DNA of 64,000 nt from JAEZBP01 sp963832725 (GTDB lineage Bacteria; Myxococcota_A; Polyangia; Polyangiales; Sandaracinaceae): positions 1,984,001-2,048,000 of the forward strand of contig CAWHVG010000005.1 in NCBI GenBank assembly GCA_963832725.1. The letters are read 5' to 3'. The translations under genes and the position numbers were made by a program. The notes under the pieces are model-generated. The model saw only the letters and a program-made list of their open reading frames with translations. It was not told the DNA's origin and did no database searches. Positions 19,381 to 29,065 of this stretch are shown here, piece after piece; the first letter of the stretch is position 1, and every line of letters begins with the position of its first letter.

Positions 19381-20691
19381 TCACGCTCTCCGCCCGCGGA
19401 CGCGCGGACCGCGCGGCCCCGTCAGGCCCTCGTAGTGACGCGTGATGAGGTGCGACTCGATCTGCTGCACCGTGTCGAGCGCGACGCCGACCACGATCAT
19501 GATCGAGGTGCCGCCGAAGTAGAACGGCACGTGAAAGCCCTGCCGCATGAAGTCCGGAACCGTGCAGACCACGGCGATGTACACAGCGCCGCCCACGGTG
19601 ATGCGGGTCACCACGCGGTCGATGTAGTCCGCCGTCTGCTTGCCAGGGCGCACGCCCGGGATGAACGCGTTCTGCTTCTTGAGGTTGTCGGCGACCTCGA
19701 CCGGCTTGAACGTGACCGCCGTGTAGAAGAAGCAGAAGAAGACGATCAGGACGACGTAGAGCGTGCGGAATTGCCAGGTGCCGGGGGCGATCAGGTCGTT
19801 CACCTGCGCCATGCCGGGGATGTCGTAGTTCGCGAGCTGCTGCGGGAACATCAGCAGCGAGCTGGCGAAGATGGGCGGGATCACGCCGCTCATGTTCACG
19901 CGGAGCGGCAGGTGCGAGGTCTGCCCGCCGTAGAGCTTCCGTCCCACCATTCGCTTGGCGTAGTGGATCGGCAGGCGCCGCTGCCCGCGCTCGAAGAAGA
20001 CGATGACCGCGATGACCGCGAGCACGACCGCGCCGACCATCAAGAGGTCGACCGGCTTGATCTGCCCGATCCCGACCTGAGCGAAGGTGTTGAAGAGCGC
20101 GTCCGGCAGGCCCGACACGATGCCGGCGAAGATGATCAGCGAGATCCCGTTGCCGATGCCCCGCTCGGTGATCTGCTCGCCGAGCCACATGATGAAGGCG
20201 GTGCCGGTGGTCAGCGACACGACCGTCAGCACGCGGAAGCCCCAGCCCGGGTCGCGCACGATGTCACCGGCCACCTGGCCGTTCAGGCTCTCGAGCCAGA
20301 AGGCGATGCTCAGCGACTGGACGACACTGAGGATGACCGTGCCGTAGCGCGTGTACTGGTTGATCTTGCGCTGGCCGGCCTCGCCCTCTTTTCGCAGCTC
20401 CTCGAGCGGCTTCACGACCACGGTCATGAGCTGCAAGATGATGCTCGCGGACACGTAGGGCATGATGCCCAGCGCGAAGATCGAGAGCTGCTTGAGCGCG
20501 CCGCCCGAGAAGAGGTCGAAGAGCCCGAGGAACCCTCCGCCGGAGCCCGACACGTAGTCGCGCATGACGTTGCGGTTCACGCCGGGCGTCGTGACGAAGA
20601 TGCCGATGCGGTAGACGGCGAGCATCCCCAAGGTGAAGAGGATGCGCCGGCGAAGCTCCGGGATCTTCGCGATGTTGGCAAACGCGCTCAT
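19381..20691 (-). CDS. secY: Preprotein translocase subunit SecY
   Basis: The 436-residue protein forms the Sec channel with about ten transmembrane segments. Motifs include ALGIMPYVSASIILQLM (after TM2), GIGNGISLIIFAGIV and the cytoplasmic loop with PLRVNMSGVIPPIFASSLL. It starts at ATG 20691 (MSAFANIAKIPELRRRI), after rplO and before adk. Confidence 0.97.
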   Translation of the reverse strand: MSAFANIAKIPELRRRILFTLGMLAVYRIGIFVTTPGVNRNVMRDYVSGSGGGFLGLFDLFSGGALKQLSIFALGIMPYVSASIILQLMTVVVKPLEELRKEGEAGQRKINQYTRYGTVILSVVQSLSIAFWLESLNGQVAGDIVRDPGWGFRVLTVVSLTTGTAFIMWLGEQITERGIGNGISLIIFAGIVSGLPDALFNTFAQVGIGQIKPVDLLMVGAVVLAVIAVIVFFERGQRRLPIHYAKRMVGRKLYGGQTSHLPLRVNMSGVIPPIFASSLLMFPQQLANYDIPGMAQVNDLIAPGTWQFRTLYVVLIVFFCFFYTAVTFKPVEVADNLKKQNAFIPGVRPGKQTADYIDRVVTRITVGGAVYIAVVCTVPDFMRQGFHVPFYFGGTSIMIVVGVALDTVQQIESHLITRHYEGLTGPRGPRVRGRRA

Positions 20692-20787
20692 GGATGTCGG
20701 TATCTCGAGGTCAGGGGGCCGGGGCCCTACGTCACCCGTCCGGGAAAGACCCATCCGGGGAACGAAGTGACACCCGGTGGGCGGAAC

Positions 20788-21307
20788 CTATTCGCTCGCG
20801 GCCTCGCCTTCAACGCGACCGCGCTCGACGACCTCCGCGCTCCCGCCGGCGCTCTCGATCTTCGCCTTGGCGCCCTTGCTGAACGCGTGAGCGCGCACGG
20901 TGAGCTTCTTGCCCTCGAGCTCGCCGTTGCCGAGCACCTTGACCACGTCCCAGGAGCCCTTGACCAGGCCCTCCGCGACGAGCGCGTCCACGTCGACCGT
21001 GGCACCGTCGTCGAACCGCGCGAGGTCGCGCACGTTCACCTCGGCCACCTTCGTCGAGAAGATGTTCCGGAAGCCCATCTTGGGGAATCCGGCGGGCGAG
21101 CGGCATCTGACCGCCCTCGAAGGCCTTCTTGTGGATGTTGCCCGGCCGGCGAGCCTTCTGGCCCTTCTGGCCACGGCCCGACGTCTTGCCGAGCCCCGAG
21201 CCAATCCCGCGGCCGACTCGCTTCTTCTTGCGGACGGCCCCCGCCGGCGCGCTGAGCCGCGACAGGATGGGCACCTCGGTCTCAGTCGACTCTGCGTTGT
21301 CAGCCAT
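20788..21307 (-). CDS. rplO: 50S ribosomal protein L15, one apparent frameshift
   Basis: The first frame carries the L15 N-terminus (LSAPAGAVRKKKRVGRGIGS, then GKTSGRGQKGQKAR and FEGGQMPLARRIP). The rest (KMGFRNIFSTKVAEVNVRDL to the end) is in a second frame. One extra base at GGGGAATCCGG (21083-21093) causes the break; GGGGATCCGG would restore it. Its ATG overlaps the intended rpmD stop (ATGGCTGA). Confidence 0.9.
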
Positions 21308-21486
21308 CGGTCTCCTCCACCGTGACGAGGTGGATCACCTTCTTGATCATCCCCGGAACGAGGGAGTGTTCTCGACCAGGACCTCGCTGTTCGGACCGCG
21401 CAAACCGAGGCCCTTGAGCGTGAGGCGCTGCGTCTCGGGACGGCCGATGCCGCTGCGCACCTGGGTCACCTTGAGCTTGGACTTCA
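21300..21486 (-). CDS. rpmD: 50S ribosomal protein L30, one apparent frameshift
   Basis: MKSKLKVTQVRSGIGRPETQ and LTLKGLGLRGPNSEVLVENT are typical L30 and continue to PSFRG, where the frame stops at TGA. The expected end, MIKKVIHLVTVEETDG, follows directly in another frame and would end at 21300. One base is missing near 21350 (GATCATCCCCGG on the plus strand). Position between rpsE and rplO is canonical. Confidence 0.85.
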
Positions 21487-21491
21487 TGGCC

Positions 21492-22007
21492 TCACCTGAT
21501 CTCGGCCGCGATCGACGCGGGGTCGATGTCGCGGCGCCGCGCCACATCCTCGGCGGACTCCAGCATACCCAGAGCCTCCATCGTGGCGTGGACGACATTG
21601 TGCGGGTTGGTCGTGTTGAGAATCTTGCTCAGCACGTCCTTGATGCCAGCCGCCTCGACGACGGCGCGGACAGCGCCGCCGGCGATGACGCCCGTACCAG
21701 GGCTGGCCGGGCGCAGGAGCACGCGCCCGGCGCCCGCGCGGCCGTCCACTCGGTGGGGGATCGTGCCGTGCACGAGAGGGATCCTGATGAGGCTCTTCTT
21801 GGCCTTGTCGTTGCCCTTGCGGATCGCATCGGGCACCTCGTTGGCCTTCCCGAGCCCCACACCGACGTGACCGTGGCCGTCACCGACGACGACCAACGCG
21901 CTGAAGCTGAAGCGTCGGCCGCCCTTGACCACCTTGGCCACGCGGTTGATGTGGATGACTCGCTCCTGGAGGTCTTCGAGCGTGTTCGGATCGATGATGG
22001 GCCGCAT
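21492..22007 (-). CDS. rpsE: 30S ribosomal protein S5
   Basis: The 171-residue protein has S5 signatures: ERVIHINRVAKVVKGGRRFS, FSALVVVGDGHGHVGVGLGK and LLRPASPGTGVIAGGAVRAV. It takes part in decoding accuracy at the 30S shoulder. It lies in the spc operon between rplR and rpmD. Confidence 0.97.
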   Translation of the reverse strand: MRPIIDPNTLEDLQERVIHINRVAKVVKGGRRFSFSALVVVGDGHGHVGVGLGKANEVPDAIRKGNDKAKKSLIRIPLVHGTIPHRVDGRAGAGRVLLRPASPGTGVIAGGAVRAVVEAAGIKDVLSKILNTTNPHNVVHATMEALGMLESAEDVARRRDIDPASIAAEIR

Positions 22008-22031
22008 GTTCCGCCAGTTTCCTTCAGAAGC

Positions 22032-22388
22032 TCAGAAGCTCAGGCCCGCCTCACGCGCGGCGTCGGCCAGCGCGCGGATGCGCCCGTGGTAGATGTAGCC
22101 GTTCCGATCGAAGACCACCTTCTCGATGCCCTTCTCGGTACACGCCTTGGCGATCGCGGCCCCGACGGCCTTGGCCCGCTCGGTCTTGTCGCCTTCGGCG
22201 CCCTTGAGGTCCCCCGTCAGCGTCGACGCCGCCGCCAGCGTGGCACCGCGCGAGTCGTCGATGACCTGCGCGTAGATGTGCCGCGCGCTGCGAAACACGC
22301 TCAGACGCGGCCGCTCGGTGGTGCCATCGACCTTCTTCCGGATGCGCTTCTTCCGGCGCTCCCGAGTCTCATTCTTCGCGGTCGCCAT
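22032..22388 (-). CDS. rplR: 50S ribosomal protein L18
   Basis: About 118 residues with RERRKKRIRKKVDGTTERPR, LSVFRSARHIYAQVIDDSRG and FDRNGYIYHGRIRALADAAR, typical of the 5S-rRNA-binding L18. Its ATG overlaps the rplF stop by one base (TGATG), indicating translational coupling. Confidence 0.96.
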   Translation of the reverse strand: MATAKNETRERRKKRIRKKVDGTTERPRLSVFRSARHIYAQVIDDSRGATLAAASTLTGDLKGAEGDKTERAKAVGAAIAKACTEKGIEKVVFDRNGYIYHGRIRALADAAREAGLSF

Positions 22389-22975
22389 CACTTGCCTCCC
22401 GCCTTGCCGGCCTTCTCGCGAACTCGCTCGCCGGTGTAGCGCACGCCCTTACCCTTGTAGGGCTCCGGCGGACGGTAGGAGCGGATCTGCGCCGCCGTCT
22501 GCCCGAGGGCTTCCTTGTCGTGACTCTCGAGGTGAACGCGGGGGCGCTTGGTGCCGCCCTCGTCGATCGTCTCCACGCGCGCTTTCACGTTCGGGTGCAG
22601 CGGATGGACGACCTGATGGGAGAGGCCGAGGTTGAGGGTCAGGTCGCTCCCCGCCAGCGTGGCGCGGTAGCCGACGCCGTAGAGGTCGAGCGAGATCTTG
22701 TATCCCTCGCTCACGCCCTGGACCATGTTGCGGAGGAGCGCCCGCGTCAGCCCCTGGAACTGCGCGAACCGACGCGACGGGACGGCCTGACTCACGGTGA
22801 GCCCTTCGTCCGTCTGCTCCACCTTCACCTCGGGTCGGAACGAGCGCTCGAGCTCGCCCCTGGGCCCCTTGATCTTCACCGCGTCTCCGTCGATCGACAC
22901 CGTGACGCCACTGGGGATCGCCACGGCGCGCTTGCCGACGCGCGAGACGCGGATCTCTTCGACTGCCTCCGCCAT
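22388..22975 (-). CDS. rplF: 50S ribosomal protein L6
   Basis: About 195 residues with two L6 repeats: VGKRAVAIPSGVTVSIDGDA, VKIKGPRGELERSF and the C-terminal PEPYKGKGVRYTGERVREKA, which is the classic L6 signature. ATG 22975 (MAEAVEEIRV) overlaps the rpsH end; GTG 22981 is an alternative start. Confidence 0.96.
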   Translation of the reverse strand: MAEAVEEIRVSRVGKRAVAIPSGVTVSIDGDAVKIKGPRGELERSFRPEVKVEQTDEGLTVSQAVPSRRFAQFQGLTRALLRNMVQGVSEGYKISLDLYGVGYRATLAGSDLTLNLGLSHQVVHPLHPNVKARVETIDEGGTKRPRVHLESHDKEALGQTAAQIRSYRPPEPYKGKGVRYTGERVREKAGKAGGK

Positions 22976-23364
22976 CACCAAACCTCGCAGAGGATCTCGC
23001 CGCCCACCTTCTGCTCGCGGGCGGTCCTGTCACTCATCACGCCGTGCGACGTGGACATGATCGCCACCCCCAGGCCGTTGTGCACCTTCGGGATGTCGCG
23101 ATAGCTGACGTAGACCCGGCGCCCAGGCCGGCTCTTGCGGCGCAGACCGGCGATCGCGCTCTCGTGAGCGCGGCCATACTTCATGAAGACGATGATCTTG
23201 CCGTAGCCAGACTCATCGACGCGGTACTCCGAGATGTAGCCTTCCGACTTCAGGATCTCGGCAATGCGGACCTTGATGGTCGAGAGGGGCATCTCAGTAC
23301 GGTCGTGACGCGCCAGCACCGCGTTGCGGATACGGGCCAGCATGTCGGAAATGGGATCGGTCAT
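22975..23364 (-). CDS. rpsH: 30S ribosomal protein S8
   Basis: This protein of about 129 residues starts MTDPISDMLARIRNAVLARH and ends STSHGVMSDRTAREQKVGGE plus ILCEVW, both standard for S8, a primary 16S rRNA binder. Two tandem ATG codons (23367 and 23364) are possible starts; 23364 gives the usual N-terminus. Confidence 0.97.
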   Translation of the reverse strand: MTDPISDMLARIRNAVLARHDRTEMPLSTIKVRIAEILKSEGYISEYRVDESGYGKIIVFMKYGRAHESAIAGLRRKSRPGRRVYVSYRDIPKVHNGLGVAIMSTSHGVMSDRTAREQKVGGEILCEVW

Positions 23365-23378
23365 CATGGCGCGTTCTC

Positions 23379-23564
23379 CTACCAGCTGGCCTTGGTCACG
23401 CCGGGGACATCCCCCTGCAGCGCGTACTTCCGAAGGCAAATACGGCAGAGCTCGAACTTGCGATAGAAGGCGCGGGGACGGCCGCAGCTCTTACACCGGT
23501 TCCGGTACCGAACCTGGAACTTCGGCTTTTGCTTCATCTTGGCGAACATGCGCGCGCTAGCCAT
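23379..23564 (-). CDS. rpsN: 30S ribosomal protein S14, zinc-binding short form
   Basis: This 61-residue type Z S14 has two CxxC pairs: RNRCKSCGRPRAFYRKFELC, then RICLRKYALQGDVPGVTKAS. The short zinc form is standard for this operon position between rplE and rpsH. Confidence 0.96.
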   Translation of the reverse strand: MASARMFAKMKQKPKFQVRYRNRCKSCGRPRAFYRKFELCRICLRKYALQGDVPGVTKASW

Positions 23565-23576
23565 CGTCTTCCCTCG

Positions 23577-24128
23577 TCACTTCCGGAACGGCAGGCCCAG
23601 GCCCCGGAGGAGCGCACGGCCGTGCTCGTCGGTCTTCGCACTGGTCACGAACGTGATGTTCATGCCCTTGATCTTGTCGACCTTGTCGTAGTTGATCTCC
23701 GGGAAAATGATCTGTTCCCGGACGCCCAGGGTGTAGTTGCCCCGACCGTCGAAGGCCTTGGGGCTCACGCCGCGGAAATCGCGGACGCGCGGAAGAGCCA
23801 GAGAGATGAGCCGGTCGGTCAGCTCCCACATGCGGGAACGCCGCAGGGTGACCATCGCGCCGATCGCGACACCCTCGCGCAGCTTGAAGCCCGCGATGGA
23901 CTTCTTGGCACGGGTGATCACCGGCTTCTGCCCGGTGATGCGACCGAGCTCTTCGACGGCGGCGTCGAGCAGCTTCGCGTTCTGCACCGCCTCGCCCAGC
24001 CCCATGTTCACCACGATCTTGTTCAGACGCGGCACTTCCATGGGGTTTTTCAGCTCGAGCTCCTTCATGAGCGAGGAAACGATCTCACTCTTGTAGCGCT
24101 CGAGCACACGCGGAACGTTGTTGGCCAT
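23577..24128 (-). CDS. rplE: 50S ribosomal protein L5
   Basis: About 183 residues: VPRVLERYKSEIVSSLMKEL, LNKIVVNMGLGEAVQNAKLL and GNYTLGVREQIIFPEINYDK match L5, which binds 5S rRNA and contacts the P-site tRNA. ATG 24128 (MANNVPRV) is preferred over ATG 24137. Confidence 0.97.
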   Translation of the reverse strand: MANNVPRVLERYKSEIVSSLMKELELKNPMEVPRLNKIVVNMGLGEAVQNAKLLDAAVEELGRITGQKPVITRAKKSIAGFKLREGVAIGAMVTLRRSRMWELTDRLISLALPRVRDFRGVSPKAFDGRGNYTLGVREQIIFPEINYDKVDKIKGMNITFVTSAKTDEHGRALLRGLGLPFRK

Positions 24129-24253
24129 CTTCTTCAATCACCTTCGAGTCGCCAGCCCCGGCTCGCTCTCGTCACCGCCGTCTGGTTGCCCCAGGCGCGT
24201 CGAGCGGGACGTCCCGCCCGGGGAGCACGGCGTGCGTTCGGTCGAAACTGCGC

Positions 24254-24574
24254 TCAGCTCTCCAGGACGGTGCCGCTCTTGGTCGACACGCGAACCTTGG
24301 TCCCGTCTTCTTCCGTGCGGAAGCGGACGCGGGTGGGCTTCTCCTCCTTGGAGTCCCAGAGCATCACGTTGCTCACGTGGACCGGCATCTCCTTCTCGAT
24401 GATGCCGCCCTCGGGGCTCTGCGGGGTCGGTCGGGTGTGCCGCTTGACCACGTTGATGCCCTCGACGAGCACGCGGTCGGTCTCGCGGATCACCTTGAGC
24501 ACGCGGCCCTGGCGCCCCTTGTCCCGCCCGGTGATGACGACGACGACGTCGTCCTTCTTCAGTCGCTGGCCCAT
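24254..24574 (-). CDS. rplX: 50S ribosomal protein L24
   Basis: 106 residues with the KOW segment LKKDDVVVVITGRDKGRQGR, then VLVEGINVVKRHTRPTPQSP EGGI, which is the L24 pattern. It starts assembly of the 50S subunit. There are 125 bases of non-coding DNA before rplE. Confidence 0.96.
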   Translation of the reverse strand: MGQRLKKDDVVVVITGRDKGRQGRVLKVIRETDRVLVEGINVVKRHTRPTPQSPEGGIIEKEMPVHVSNVMLWDSKEEKPTRVRFRTEEDGTKVRVSTKSGTVLES

Positions 24575-24575
24575 G

Positions 24576-24944
24576 TCAGACGACCTCCGGTGCCAGGGAC
24601 ACGATCTTCATGAAGCGCTTGGTGCGCAGCTCGCGCGCGACCGGGCCGAAAATGCGGGTGCCGATCGGCTCGAGGTTCGCGTTGAGAAGCACCGCGCTGT
24701 TCGTGTCGAACTTGATGTAGCTGCCGTCCTCGCGCTGATACTCGCGCGCGGTCCGGACCACCACGGCCTTGGCGACCTCGCCCTTCTTCACTCGGGCGGT
24801 CGGCAGGGCCTCCTTGATCGACACCACGATCAGGTCCCCGAGCCCCGCGTACCGGCGACGGCTGCCGCCGAGCACCTTGATGCACGCGACGCGCTTGGCC
24901 CCGCTGTTGTCGGCGACATCGAGCTCAGTCTCTGTCTGGATCAT
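24576..24944 (-). CDS. rplN: 50S ribosomal protein L14
   Basis: 122 residues: MIQTETELDVADNSGAKRVA, RRRYAGLGDLIVVSIKEALP and IFGPVARELRTKRFMKIVSL are diagnostic of L14. It follows rpsQ and ends 1 base before the rplX start. Confidence 0.97.
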   Translation of the reverse strand: MIQTETELDVADNSGAKRVACIKVLGGSRRRYAGLGDLIVVSIKEALPTARVKKGEVAKAVVVRTAREYQREDGSYIKFDTNSAVLLNANLEPIGTRIFGPVARELRTKRFMKIVSLAPEVV

Positions 24945-24946
24945 GA

Positions 24947-25249
24947 CTACACCTGTACCGGGCGGTCGAGGAGCTTCACCGCGACCCAGCGCTTGGTGGC
25001 GGAGAGCGGACGGCTCTCGCGGATCTCCACCAGGTCGTTGGTGCGGAACTGTTCGGTCTCATCGTGCGCGTGGAACTTGCGACGACGCTTGACGTACTTT
25101 CCGTAGACCGGGTCACGGAAGTGGCGGGTCACCTCGACGATGATGGTCTTCTTCGCACGGCCCGGCTTGGAGGTGTCGCTGACGACACGACCGACCAGGT
25201 GGCGACGAGGGCCACGAACGGCAGGCTTCTTCGGAGTCGGCTCGGCCAT
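24947..25249 (-). CDS. rpsQ: 30S ribosomal protein S17
   Basis: About 100 residues: RHLVGRVVSDTSKPGRAKKT, HFRDPVYGKYVKRRRKFHAH and NDLVEIRESRPLSATKRWVA match S17, an early 16S rRNA binder. ATG 25249 begins MAEPTPKKPAVRG, a slightly extended basic N-terminus. Confidence 0.96.
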   Translation of the reverse strand: MAEPTPKKPAVRGPRRHLVGRVVSDTSKPGRAKKTIIVEVTRHFRDPVYGKYVKRRRKFHAHDETEQFRTNDLVEIRESRPLSATKRWVAVKLLDRPVQV

Positions 25250-25254
25250 GACGA

Positions 25255-25458
25255 TCAACCCTGCTTCTCGGCGCTCTCACGCTCCGCGAGGAGCGTCTTG
25301 ACGCGCGCGATGTCCCGACGCAGCCGGCGGATCTTCGCCGTGTCGTCGAGCTGGTTGGTGTAGTTGTTCATACGGGTCTTCCAGAGCTCGCGTCGGAGAT
25401 CGCTCTCCTGCTGCGCCAGCTCCTCGACCGTCTGCTCACGAAGCTCGGAGGCCTTCAC
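25255..25458 (-). CDS. rpmC: 50S ribosomal protein L29
   Basis: 67 residues from a GTG start at 25458: VKASELREQTVEELAQQESD and LRRELWKTRMNNYTNQLDDT plus a helical end fit L29 at the tunnel exit. The start overlaps the rplP end by 4 bases, indicating coupling. Confidence 0.93.
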   Translation of the reverse strand: MKASELREQTVEELAQQESDLRRELWKTRMNNYTNQLDDTAKIRRLRRDIARVKTLLAERESAEKQG

Positions 25459-25871
25459 AGCTGCTCCTTCCTGCTCAGCACGCGGGTCTCGACCGGGAGC
25501 TTGTGACCGGCGATGCGGAACGCCTCGCGGGCCAGCTCCTCCGGGACACCCTCGATCTCGTAGAGGACACGGCCCGGGCGAATGACGACGACCCACCCCT
25601 CCACGGAGCCCTTCCCCTTACCCATACGAGTCTCGAGGGGCTTCTTGGTGATGGGCTTGTCCGGGAAGATGCGGATGTAGAGCTTCCCCGCGCGCTTCAC
25701 TTTGCGCTGGATGGCCATACGAGCCGCCTCGATCTGGCGGGCAGTGATGCGGCCCCGGCCGACGGCCTGGAGCGCGAAGTCGCCGAACGAGACGCTCGAG
25801 CCGCGCTGGGCGAGGCCCCGGTTGCGTCCGGTGAACTGCTTGCGGAACTTGGTGCGCTTGGGCTGAAGCAT
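25455..25871 (-). CDS. rplP: 50S ribosomal protein L16
   Basis: 138 residues beginning MLQPKRTKFRKQFTGRNRGL, with RGRITARQIEAARMAIQRKV and KPLETRMGKGKGSVEGWVVV. L16 helps place A-site tRNA. It lies between rpsC and rpmC. Confidence 0.97.
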   Translation of the reverse strand: MLQPKRTKFRKQFTGRNRGLAQRGSSVSFGDFALQAVGRGRITARQIEAARMAIQRKVKRAGKLYIRIFPDKPITKKPLETRMGKGKGSVEGWVVVIRPGRVLYEIEGVPEELAREAFRIAGHKLPVETRVLSRKEQL

Positions 25872-25883
25872 GGTCCGTACTCC

Positions 25884-26534
<651 letters not shown>

Positions 26535-26536
26535 GG

Positions 26537-26887
26537 TTACGCTTCTCCCCGGTCGCCGAGGACGACGGTGATGTGGCTCATTCCCTTGGTGACGCGGGTC
26601 GCGCGGCCCATCGCGCGAGGACGCCAGCGCCGCATGAAGCGGTCGGGCGCCTTGTCCGCCCAGCAGGCGGTGACGACGAGCGCGTCGAGATCGACGCCGT
26701 CGGCCTTCTGCTGCGCGTTGGCGATGGCGCTGTCGATCAGCTTCGCCACGAGCGGCGCCGCCGCCTTGCGGGTGAACCGGAGGGCTTGCAGCGCCTCCGC
26801 TGCATTCTGACCACGCACCATGTCGAGCACGGTGCGGGCCTTGCGCACCGAGATGCGCTGGAACCTTGCTTTCGCGATGGCTTCCAT
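26537..26887 (-). CDS. rplV: 50S ribosomal protein L22
   Basis: About 116 residues from ATG 26887: ARFQRISVRKARTVLDMVRG, AAAPLVAKLIDSAIANAQQK and RPRAMGRATRVTKGMSHITV match L22, whose loop lines the exit tunnel (macrolide contact site). It stops 3 bases before rpsC. Confidence 0.96.
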   Translation of the reverse strand: MEAIAKARFQRISVRKARTVLDMVRGQNAAEALQALRFTRKAAAPLVAKLIDSAIANAQQKADGVDLDALVVTACWADKAPDRFMRRWRPRAMGRATRVTKGMSHITVVLGDRGEA

Positions 26888-26981
26888 CGTCCGTCTTCCT
26901 CTTCGCCCTGGCGCCTCCGCTTGGGCGGAAAGGGCGCCGGATCTAGCACGGCAACCCTCAGCCCTCAAGCGGAGACCGCGC

Positions 26982-27266
26982 TCAGCGACCCTTGCCCTTC
27001 GACTTCCGGTCCGCGGCGTGCCCGCCGAACGTCCGGGTCGGCGCAAACTCGCCGAGCTTGTGGCCGACCATGTTCTCGCTGACGAACACGGTCACGAACT
27101 TCCGTCCGTTGTGGACGTTGAACGTCATGCCGACCATGTCCGGGATGATCATCGAGCGACGAGACCAGGTCTTGATGACCCGGCGATCACCGCTCTCGCG
27201 AGCCACCTCGACCTTCTCGAGGAGGCTGTCGTCGACGAAGGGGCCCTTCTTGAGGGAACGCGCCAT
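26982..27266 (-). CDS. rpsS: 30S ribosomal protein S19
   Basis: 94 residues: MARSLKKGPFVDDSLLEKVE, RSMIIPDMVGMTFNVHNGRK and VSENMVGHKLGEFAPTRTF are typical S19. It lies between rplB and rplV. Confidence 0.97.
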   Translation of the reverse strand: MARSLKKGPFVDDSLLEKVEVARESGDRRVIKTWSRRSMIIPDMVGMTFNVHNGRKFVTVFVSENMVGHKLGEFAPTRTFGGHAADRKSKGKGR

Positions 27267-27307
27267 GTCTTCCTCTATCCCTTGCTGACCGCAGAAGGAG
27301 CGGACCG

Positions 27308-28135
27308 CTACTTCTTCCCGCGCTTGCGGACGATGAACTTATCGGTGCTCTTGTTCGTGCGGGTCTTCTGGCCTTTGCTGAGCTGACCCCACGGCGAGCA
27401 CGGGTGACGGCCGCCCGAGGTGCGGCCCTCACCGCCGCCCATCGGGTGATCGACCGGGTTCATGGTGACGCCGCGGTTGTGCGGGCGGCGCCCCAGCCAG
27501 CGCGTGCGGCCAGCCTTGCCGATGCTGACCCGCGCGTGCTGCGCGTTCGACACCTGGCCGATGGTGGCCCGGCAGTTCAGGTGGACCATCCGGACCTCGC
27601 CCGAGGGGAGGCGGACCTGGGCGTAGTCGCCGTCCTTCGCCATGAGCTGGGCGGAGGTGCCCGCCGAGCGGACGAGCTGGGCGCCCTTGCCGATCTTGAG
27701 CTCGATGGCGTGGATCAGCGTGCCCGTCGGGATATGGCGCAGCGGGAGCGCATTGCCCGGCTGGATGTCGGCCGTGCGCGAGCTGACGACCGTGTCGCCG
27801 GCCTTCAGACCGTCGGGGGCCAGGATGTAGCGCTTCTCGCCGTCGGCGTAGTGGAGCAGCGCGATCCGAGCCGACCGGTTGGGGTCGTACTGGATCGAGT
27901 CCACACGCGCCGGGACGCCCACCTTGTTGCGGCGGAAGTCGATGACGCGGTAGCGACGCTTGTGTCCGCCACCCCGGAACCGCACCGTGATGCGGCCCTG
28001 GTTGTTGCGGCCGGCCGACGCCTTCTTGGGCTCGGTCAGGGCGCGCTCCGGCGCCTTCTTTGCGATGCCCGAGAAATCCGCCACCTCGAACTGGCGGCAA
28101 CCTGGGCTGGTCGGCTTGAACTTCTTGATGGCCAT
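27308..28135 (-). CDS. rplB: 50S ribosomal protein L2
   Basis: 275 residues: MAIKKFKPTSPGCRQFEVAD, GRNNQGRITVRFRGGGHKRR and RGVTMNPVDHPMGGGEGRTS. The last segment includes the conserved His region near the peptidyl-transferase centre. Start at ATG 28135; rplW ends 4 bases upstream. Confidence 0.97.
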   Translation of the reverse strand: MAIKKFKPTSPGCRQFEVADFSGIAKKAPERALTEPKKASAGRNNQGRITVRFRGGGHKRRYRVIDFRRNKVGVPARVDSIQYDPNRSARIALLHYADGEKRYILAPDGLKAGDTVVSSRTADIQPGNALPLRHIPTGTLIHAIELKIGKGAQLVRSAGTSAQLMAKDGDYAQVRLPSGEVRMVHLNCRATIGQVSNAQHARVSIGKAGRTRWLGRRPHNRGVTMNPVDHPMGGGEGRTSGGRHPCSPWGQLSKGQKTRTNKSTDKFIVRKRGKK

Positions 28136-28139
28136 GGCC

Positions 28140-28430
28140 TCAGGCCTCCTCGAAGAAGTCAATCGTCTCGCCGGATGCCACCTGCACGATCGCCTTCTTC
28201 CAGTTCTTGGTCTTGGCGTAGCCGCGGCCCATCCGACGGATGCGGCCTCGGACCACCATGGTGTTGACCTCCGTGACGGTCACGTCGAAGAGGGTCTCCA
28301 CGGCGTCTCGGATCTGCGCCTTGTTCGCCTTCCGATCGACCTCGAAGAGGTATTTGTTCTCCTCTTCGCGGAGGAGCTGCCCCTTCTCGGTCAGGATCAG
28401 CGGGCGCTTGATGGTCTGCTCGGGTGTCAT
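28140..28430 (-). CDS. rplW: 50S ribosomal protein L23
   Basis: 96 residues: TIKRPLILTEKGQLLREEEN, KYLFEVDRKANKAQIRDAVE and VTVTEVNTMVVRGRIRRMGR match L23, the docking site for trigger factor and SRP at the tunnel exit. Confidence 0.96.
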   Translation of the reverse strand: MTPEQTIKRPLILTEKGQLLREEENKYLFEVDRKANKAQIRDAVETLFDVTVTEVNTMVVRGRIRRMGRGYAKTKNWKKAIVQVASGETIDFFEEA

Positions 28431-28441
28431 CTCGCTCGCCC

Positions 28442-29065
28442 CTACTTGCAGCGGGCCTCGAGCGCGGCCACCGCGCCCTTGGTGAGGATCAGGTGCTCGT
28501 GGCGGAGGAGGTCGTACACGTTGACGCCCTCCGGCGGAAGGAACTGGTGCGTGTCCAGGTTCCGCGCGCTCATCCGCAGGTTCTCGTTACCGACGGCGTC
28601 GACGATCACCGAGCTCTTCGGCACCTGGAGGGTGCTGAGGATTCCGGCGAGCGCCTTCGTCTTGATCTCGGGAAGCGAGAAGTCGTCGATCACGAGGAGA
28701 CGGCCTTCCTTGAGCTTCATGCTCAGCGCGCTCCTGAGCGCGCCCACCCGCATCTTGCGCGTCGGGCGGTAGGAGTAGTCCCGAGGCTTCGGCCCGAAGG
28801 CCTTACCACCGCCGCGGAACTGGGACGCGGTCGCCGCGCCATGACGCGCGCGGCCGGTGCCCTTCTGCCGGTACATCTTGTGACTGGTGCCGTGCACCTC
28901 TGCACGGTTCTTCACCTTGTGGGTGCCCGCGCGGCGGGACGCGAGCTGCGCCTTCACGACGTCGTAGAAGAGCGCCTCGTTGACCTCGCCTCCGAAGACG
29001 GAGTCCGCGAGATCGAGCTCGCCGACGCTCTTCCGATCGAGGTTGTAGACGGGGACTTTGGCCAT
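28442..29065 (-). CDS. rplD: 50S ribosomal protein L4
   Basis: 207 residues: VPVYNLDRKSVGELDLADSV, QKGTGRARHGAATASQFRGG and GKAFGPKPRDYSYRPTRKMR define L4, which lines the tunnel constriction. Start at ATG 29065. The gene before it is rpsJ; rplC, which normally lies between them, is missing. Confidence 0.97.
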   Translation of the reverse strand: MAKVPVYNLDRKSVGELDLADSVFGGEVNEALFYDVVKAQLASRRAGTHKVKNRAEVHGTSHKMYRQKGTGRARHGAATASQFRGGGKAFGPKPRDYSYRPTRKMRVGALRSALSMKLKEGRLLVIDDFSLPEIKTKALAGILSTLQVPKSSVIVDAVGNENLRMSARNLDTHQFLPPEGVNVYDLLRHEHLILTKGAVAALEARCK